Assembly: GCF_036569345.1 (NCBI RefSeq)
Contig: NZ_DATCQT010000191.1
Coordinates: forward strand, 1 to 9,259
Reading direction: 5' to 3'
DNA: 9,259 bases
DNA from: Clostridium_AD sp036569345
GTDB lineage: Bacteria > Bacillota > Clostridia > Clostridiales > Clostridiaceae
The notes below the pieces were generated by a model. That model saw only the letters and a list, made by a program, of their open reading frames with translations, was not told where the DNA came from and ran no database searches. Made by a program: the position numbers and the translations under genes. Position 1 is the stretch's first letter. Every line of letters begins with the position of its first letter. Positions 4,532 to 9,259 of this stretch are shown here, piece by piece.

Positions 4532-4939
4532 ATGGATGATTTAAGAGCAGAGTTTCAAATGCAGATAGACTTATATTTAAAAAGTATACAGGATAAAGTT
4601 GCAGAATTATTTAAGGAAGGAATAAATCAAGCAATTTATCAAATCTATTCACCAACAGAATATCACAGGACATATATGTTTTTAAATTCAGTGAAGACAC
4701 ATATAGATTTGGCAACAGGAAAAATGTTTGTATATAGTGATATAAATAATGGATATTATAGTGCCGTTACTGGAGAAGATGTTACGGGTTCGATAAGTAA
4801 ATTTTTAAATAAGGGACATTCTGATGGACGAGGGAGTGGGCAATATCATACCTATACGCCTCGCTCATACCTTGATAAATGTTATGAACTTATCCATAAT
4901 ACATTTCCTGAATTAATTTTAGAAATTATAGAAGAATAA
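4532..4939 (+). CDS. Small phage structural protein, HK97 gp10-like (tail completion)
   Basis: The 135-residue product starts at ATG 4532, 7 nt after AAAGGGG (4518-4524) and 34 nt after the previous stop. It has an N-terminal amphipathic helix (about 5-38), then YSPTEYHRTYMFLNSV (39-54), a strand region (about 55-80, GKMFVYSD and GYYSAV) and a glycine/histidine-rich turn (GHSDGRGSGQYH, 95-106). It ends with PRSYLDKC and a C-terminal helix. The order resembles HK97 gp10-class proteins: long helix, 'P-x-x-[TY]-x-R-T/G-x-L-x-x-S-[IV]', beta strands, then an FL-x-x-G/H motif and final helix. Those proteins sit at the head-tail or tail-terminator interface. Such a gene is usually found with the connector genes rather than next to the tape measure, so the call is tentative and a tail-specific role is also possible. 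Confidence 0.4.
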   Translation: MDDLRAEFQMQIDLYLKSIQDKVAELFKEGINQAIYQIYSPTEYHRTYMFLNSVKTHIDLATGKMFVYSDINNGYYSAVTGEDVTGSISKFLNKGHSDGRGSGQYHTYTPRSYLDKCYELIHNTFPELILEIIEE

Positions 4940-4957
4940 AATTGGTTATTAATACTA

Positions 4958-4980
4958 GCCACATAGGAAAGGAGAGTGGT
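4958..4980 (+). promoter_or_regulatory. Hairpin presenting the tape-measure ribosome-binding site
   Basis: CCAC (4959-4962) pairs with GTGG (4976-4979), extended by a G-U pair (4958/4980). The Shine-Dalgarno AAAGGAG (4968-4974) lies in the 13-nt loop. The linear distance from this site to ATG 4988 is 13 nt, longer than for every other gene here; the right arm lies between them, so folding could bring the start closer. The stem is short and may be fortuitous. Confidence 0.35.
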
Positions 4981-4987
4981 AAATAAC

Positions 4988-7900
4988 ATGGCAAATCCAA
5001 TGAATGGAATTCAATTAACAACCAACATCGCAATGGTCACAATGCAATTTGACCAATTAATTACACATATTAATGCAACTATAAAACAACCTTTTAATTT
5101 AAATATAAATATTAATCAAATACAACAACAATTATCACAAGTCACAAAACAAACTGAGCAATTTAAGTCTGCTATGAATTCCAGTATGAACGTTAGTAAT
5201 AATAGTTTTGTTAATCAAATGGATAAAAACGTATTAGCCTCTAATCAAGAAATGATTAAAATAACGGGGAATATGCAAAAAATTGAAGAACAATATAAAA
5301 AATTAGGCAACTATAAAATAACCCCAATTTCATCCGATGCAAGTGGGAATATTCAAAAATTTACAGTCCAGTTAGAACAAGTAGAAGGATTAATAAATAA
5401 AATTAAATACGATACACAATCGGCTATTGCAGGAGCAAATGGCTCTCTTGTACCACAAACATACAAAGCTACAGGAGTAACTACTACAGACAACACCCAA
5501 GCAATTCAAATTAAACAACAAAACGTTGCATTAAATGAGGCAAAAGGGTTACTAGAACAAGAGTCTGCATTAACAAATCAAATAGTTCAAGCAAATGAAA
5601 AAGGATTGGTCGGAAAAGCTCGACAATTAGCTTTAGAAAGAGAAATTGTTAACGCTAAATTAAATACTTCGATGAACTCAAGTGGTAATTCTAGCGATGC
5701 TAATCAAATAGCTTTACAAGAGATAAAAAATGGATTAATCAGAACCGAAGGGACTCTTCAAGCAGGAGTTGCTGATAAACAAAATCTAAGTACTGCAAAA
5801 ATAAACGAACAAATTGCATTATATCAAGGTAGGTTAAATCCACAGATTGATGCATTGATATTAAAAATGAAATCAGTAGGAATTGTAGATACATCTGGAT
5901 TAGAAAAATATAAAATGGAGTTAAATTCTTTAACAGCTAGTGGCTTTAACAAAGGACAAATGACTCAAGGATTTACTGATTTAAAAACTAGTGCAAATAG
6001 TAACATTGGAACTATGCAAAATTTAACCAAAGAGACTAAAGGATTTTTAAGTACATTAGCCTCATCTGCAACTAAAATGGCTCAATTTGCTCTAGCAGGT
6101 GGTTTAATGATGGGTGTTATTTCAGTTTTCAAACAAGGTATTTCCTCAGTTATGGAGTTTGATAATAGTATTAATGCTCTAAGAATCGATATGATGGGTG
6201 CAAATGAAAGTGCATTCGATGCTTTGGCACAAGGAAGTCAAAATTTAAGTTTAAAATTAGGAACTAATATTAAAGACATTACAGATATTATGGAAGTTTA
6301 TTCAAATGCTAACAGTACGGCACAGGAAATTCTTGCCAAGACTCAGCCTTCTGCTATTTTAAGTAATATTAGTGGCATGACAGGAAAAGATGCATCAGAT
6401 GCTATACAGTCGGTGCTTTTAGTTTTTGATGAGTTTAAAAATAGTAGTGATAGTATAGCAACACAAGGTATGAAAGTAAGTGATGTTTTTGCTTCTGTAG
6501 CTTCAAAATTAAGTCTTGACTTTAAGACAGGATTGACATCAATGTCAGCAGCAGTAAAGACATCTGGTGCAGTAATAAATGAGGCTGGAATGAATCTAAC
6601 CACTTATTCTGCCATCGTAGGAAAACTAGCAGAAACTTCTCGTCTAAGTGGCGAAACAATAGGTGCAAGTATGAAGACGATTGTGAGTCGGATAACTCGC
6701 GCGAACACTGGTGATTCCTCAGCTGAAGAGGTTTCAAACGCTGACAAAAGTTATCAATCCATTGGGATAAACGTCAGAGATGCTAATGGAGGATTTAAGG
6801 ATTTAGATACCACGTTGACTTCTCTATCGAAAGTTTGGGAAAGTTTAAGTGGACAACAAAGGTCATATATAGCAGAACAATCCGCAGGTGTAAGACAAAA
6901 AGCAGTGTTTTTGAATATGATGGATAATTATGCCGACTCAACAAAATTAGCAACTGAAGCTCTTTCCGCACAAGGAATAGCAAGTGCCAAAAATGATATC
7001 TATCTTCAGAGCAGTGCAGCCCGAATTAAACAGTTCCAAAATGCAGTAGCTATTTTATTTCAAAATATGATAAATTCAAATGGATTAAAAAACTTCATAG
7101 GAATTATTACTGGTATTGTTAGTGCATTAAGTGGATTTACCAAAACATTTGGATTATTAGGAACTACTGTTGCAGTTGTAGCAGAGATTATTGCAGTAAA
7201 ATATGTAGTATCTGTTGGCAAAGCAGTTATAGCTTCTAGAGTATTAGATGCAAGTAATCGTCTAAGTGCAATTGCAACAATTCAAGCAATGATGGCAACA
7301 GGAGGATTATCTGAAGCCAATGGAGTTTTAGCAATTTCTAATCTTACTGCATCTGCAAGTGGGGTAGGGTTTGTCGCAAGTTTAAAAACTATAATAGCAG
7401 GTTTATTCACTACTGGCGTAGCTTCAGAAGTGGCATCAGTAGGTCTAGCAGGTGTGCAAATAGCAATGATTGGAGTAACAGCAGGTTTAATATTAATTCC
7501 AATGGCTATTGGTGCTGTAATAAATGCTTTTTCAAGTGCAAATAAGGCAAATGAAGATTATATAAAAACAACGCAAGATAGTATAACAAAATTAAAAACA
7601 CAACAAACAGATATGGGGACATTAACAACCACATATGATTCATTAGCGTCTAACACCAATCGAACGACAGATGAACAAAAACAATTTTTAGATGTTCAAA
7701 ATCAAATTATTGGAATAGCACCTACATTACTTGACCATTATGATGCTGAAGGAAATGCTTATGTTAAAAACACATCTGCTTTAAAGGATTACACGGAACA
7801 ATTAAAAATCCAACAAGCAGAGAAACAGAAAGACCTTCAAGGCACATATGGCAAAGAGATTGATAAAGCTTCTGCCAAGCAAGATGCATTAAGAAAAAAA

Positions 7901-9259
7901 CTTGATACTTACAATAAGACAGGTAGTTTTTCATCAGGTAAAATTGGGTCAGAGCAAATTATAAGTGATGCAGATATAAAAGAAGTAAATACATCTTTAA
8001 AAGCTCAATCAGATATTATCGTAAAAAATAAAGAAAATATAAAATCAGGAGTATCTGAGTATGCAGTATTAACAAAAGAATCAAAGTTGATAGCAGATAG
8101 TATGATAGGAACACTACCTTACAAAGATGCTGAACAGTATGCTACAGCAATACAATCAGTTACAAATAAATTAAAAAGTGGTAATATAGAAAAACAAACT
8201 TCTGATTATGCAAAATTAAGTGAAGAATACAAATCTGGAAAAGTTTCTGTGGATAAAATGACAAAAGGATATGATTCTTTGCATAAAACTTTAGTAAGTT
8301 TACATATGCAAAGTGGTGATATTGATAAAATATTGCCTAAACCAGATACGTCAGACATAAATAACATGGCATTATTAATACAACAAGTAAATGGCTATGC
8401 TGACGCACAATCAAAAATGCAAGAGTCTGTTAGTAAATCTGAATCAGCCGTTAAAGACTTAAATGGTGTTATATATAAGCAACACGAAGGCAACACACTA
8501 AATGCTGAGGAAATTTCAGATTTAATTGTAAAATATCCTGAATTAGCTGGAGCAGTTAAGGGAAGTGCAGGAGCTTATACAATAGAAGAGGGTGCATTGC
8601 AATCTTTACGTACTGTACATATTTCTGAAGCCAAAACAATAATGGAAACTCAACTTAATGCTACAAAAGCTGTTCTCGAAGGTGTTAAAAGTAGATTAAG
8701 TTACTATGGAGTAGAAATGGGTGCAATTCAAAGTTTAGCCACAGCTAAATTAGAGGCAAGTAAAGTTAGTGGGGACACATCTGAAGAAGGAGCAAATACA
8801 ATAAAAGATGCTGTTGGAATACCATATATAAAATCAGCATCAGATGCAGTAGTAACAAAACAAAAAGCAGAACAAAAATCATTACAAGATTCGATTCTAC
8901 AATATGGAACATCAATGGATGCAATAAAGGCTTTAGAAAAGACATTGAAAGACCCAACATTCGGAACTACTAAGGCAGAAGATGATGCAACAGCAGCAAC
9001 GAAAGCTGGAACAGAGGCAGACAAAGAAAATGCGAGTGCAAAAGCTGACCAAACGGAAGCATCTAAAGCATTAACAAAAGCCAATAAAGAACTAGCAGAT
9101 GCAACGAAAGCTAGTACCAACAGCGTCAAGGATTATGATTCGGCAATGAAGGCATTATCAATAACAATGTCTTTATTAGATGTTAGTCAAGAAAAATTAG
9201 AAGAACATTCACAAGCATATCGTGATGGAATGAAACAAAAAGCTAAATTAATACAAAAT
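4988..9259 (+). CDS. Phage tail tape-measure protein (3' end beyond window)
   Basis: The frame stays open from ATG 4988 to the last base: 1424 codons without a stop, so the gene is truncated by the window. The tape measure sets tail length and passes through the tail tube into the host. Residues 1-360 are Gln/Asn-rich and predicted coiled coil. Residues about 391-650 form the TP901-type tape-measure core, starting FDNSINALRIDMMGANESAF and containing SVASKLSLDFKTGLTSMS and SGQQRSYIAEQSAGVRQKAVFLNMM (shown in part; the whole runs to about 6930). Hydrophobic segments typical of the family occur at about 364-381, 703-745 and 822-848. Residues 860-1424 are Lys/Ala/Asp-rich helical repeats with an extreme Ala/Lys/Thr stretch at about 1327-1380. 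At roughly 1.5 angstroms per residue, the known rule for this family, the tail would exceed 200 nm. No lysozyme or peptidase domain is seen yet; it may lie downstream. Confidence 0.9.
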   Translation, partial: MANPMNGIQLTTNIAMVTMQFDQLITHINATIKQPFNLNININQIQQQLSQVTKQTEQFKSAMNSSMNVSNNSFVNQMDKNVLASNQEMIKITGNMQKIEEQYKKLGNYKITPISSDASGNIQKFTVQLEQVEGLINKIKYDTQSAIAGANGSLVPQTYKATGVTTTDNTQAIQIKQQNVALNEAKGLLEQESALTNQIVQANEKGLVGKARQLALEREIVNAKLNTSMNSSGNSSDANQIALQEIKNGLIRTEGTLQAGVADKQNLSTAKINEQIALYQGRLNPQIDALILKMKSVGIVDTSGLEKYKMELNSLTASGFNKGQMTQGFTDLKTSANSNIGTMQNLTKETKGFLSTLASSATKMAQFALAGGLMMGVISVFKQGISSVMEFDNSINALRIDMMGANESAFDALAQGSQNLSLKLGTNIKDITDIMEVYSNANSTAQEILAKTQPSAILSNISGMTGKDASDAIQSVLLVFDEFKNSSDSIATQGMKVSDVFASVASKLSLDFKTGLTSMSAAVKTSGAVINEAGMNLTTYSAIVGKLAETSRLSGETIGASMKTIVSRITRANTGDSSAEEVSNADKSYQSIGINVRDANGGFKDLDTTLTSLSKVWESLSGQQRSYIAEQSAGVRQKAVFLNMMDNYADSTKLATEALSAQGIASAKNDIYLQSSAARIKQFQNAVAILFQNMINSNGLKNFIGIITGIVSALSGFTKTFGLLGTTVAVVAEIIAVKYVVSVGKAVIASRVLDASNRLSAIATIQAMMATGGLSEANGVLAISNLTASASGVGFVASLKTIIAGLFTTGVASEVASVGLAGVQIAMIGVTAGLILIPMAIGAVINAFSSANKANEDYIKTTQDSITKLKTQQTDMGTLTTTYDSLASNTNRTTDEQKQFLDVQNQIIGIAPTLLDHYDAEGNAYVKNTSALKDYTEQLKIQQAEKQKDLQGTYGKEIDKASAKQDALRKKLDTYNKTGSFSSGKIGSEQIISDADIKEVNTSLKAQSDIIVKNKENIKSGVSEYAVLTKESKLIADSMIGTLPYKDAEQYATAIQSVTNKLKSGNIEKQTSDYAKLSEEYKSGKVSVDKMTKGYDSLHKTLVSLHMQSGDIDKILPKPDTSDINNMALLIQQVNGYADAQSKMQESVSKSESAVKDLNGVIYKQHEGNTLNAEEISDLIVKYPELAGAVKGSAGAYTIEEGALQSLRTVHISEAKTIMETQLNATKAVLEGVKSRLSYYGVEMGAIQSLATAKLEASKVSGDTSEEGANTIKDAVGIPYIKSASDAVVTKQKAEQKSLQDSILQYGTSMDAIKALEKTLKDPTFGTTKAEDDATAATKAGTEADKENASAKADQTEASKALTKANKELADATKASTNSVKDYDSAMKALSITMSLLDVSQEKLEEHSQAYRDGMKQKAKLIQN

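Noticed and set aside
6343..9129. Several - strand reading frames of 60-130 codons inside the tape-measure gene
   Set aside because: The + strand is open without interruption for 1424 codons and shows clear family motifs; the antisense frames are Leu/Ser/Ala-rich reflections of it.
1..9259. CRISPR array, tRNA genes or insertion sequence
   Set aside because: No regularly spaced direct repeats, no tRNA T-loop or acceptor pairing and no transposase with terminal inverted repeats were seen on either strand.

Overview
The window comes from an AT-rich, low-GC Firmicute genome, most like Clostridium or a relative. This is judged from codon use (AGA, AAA, ATA and TTA dominate), strong AGGAGG or AAAGGTGG ribosome-binding sites and A/T-only spacers. 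It reads as part of a tailed bacteriophage or prophage: the right half is a tail-morphogenesis module ending in an open tape-measure gene. All recognised genes are on the + strand. Organism and phage type are inferences; no integrase, capsid or host gene is visible.

Layout. Positions 1-42 hold the last 13 codons of an upstream gene, followed by a strong intrinsic terminator (74-130). From 43 to 481 there is no convincing gene, but there are stem-loops (about 181-196 and 245-335) and a near-consensus promoter (400-428). That promoter drives a small ORF with two well-placed starts (482 or 557 to 718) and, 6 nt after it, a GNAT acetyltransferase of the TacT/AtaT toxin type (725-1225), a likely toxin-antitoxin pair. 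Next comes a spacer with inverted repeats, then a free-standing homing endonuclease (1448-2908) with two zinc ribbons, a Vsr/EDxHD-like nuclease core, a helix-turn-helix and a NUMOD-like tail. After another inverted repeat comes a membrane-anchored exported protein with a small C-terminal SmpA/BLIP-like domain (3023-3694), then a second intrinsic terminator (3724-3756).

The tail module follows: a probable tail assembly chaperone (3820-4497), a small protein that looks like the HK97 gp10 class of head-tail/tail-completion proteins (4532-4939), and the tape-measure protein, open from 4988 to the window end (1424 codons, no stop).

The main interpretation is that 131-3723 is a cargo ('moron') block of selfish and host-interaction genes, bounded by two terminators and supplied with its own promoters, placed inside a tail operon. 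The cargo genes share cis signals (a 14-16 bp A/T motif and the AAAGGTGGTT initiation region), part of which recurs in front of the tail chaperone.
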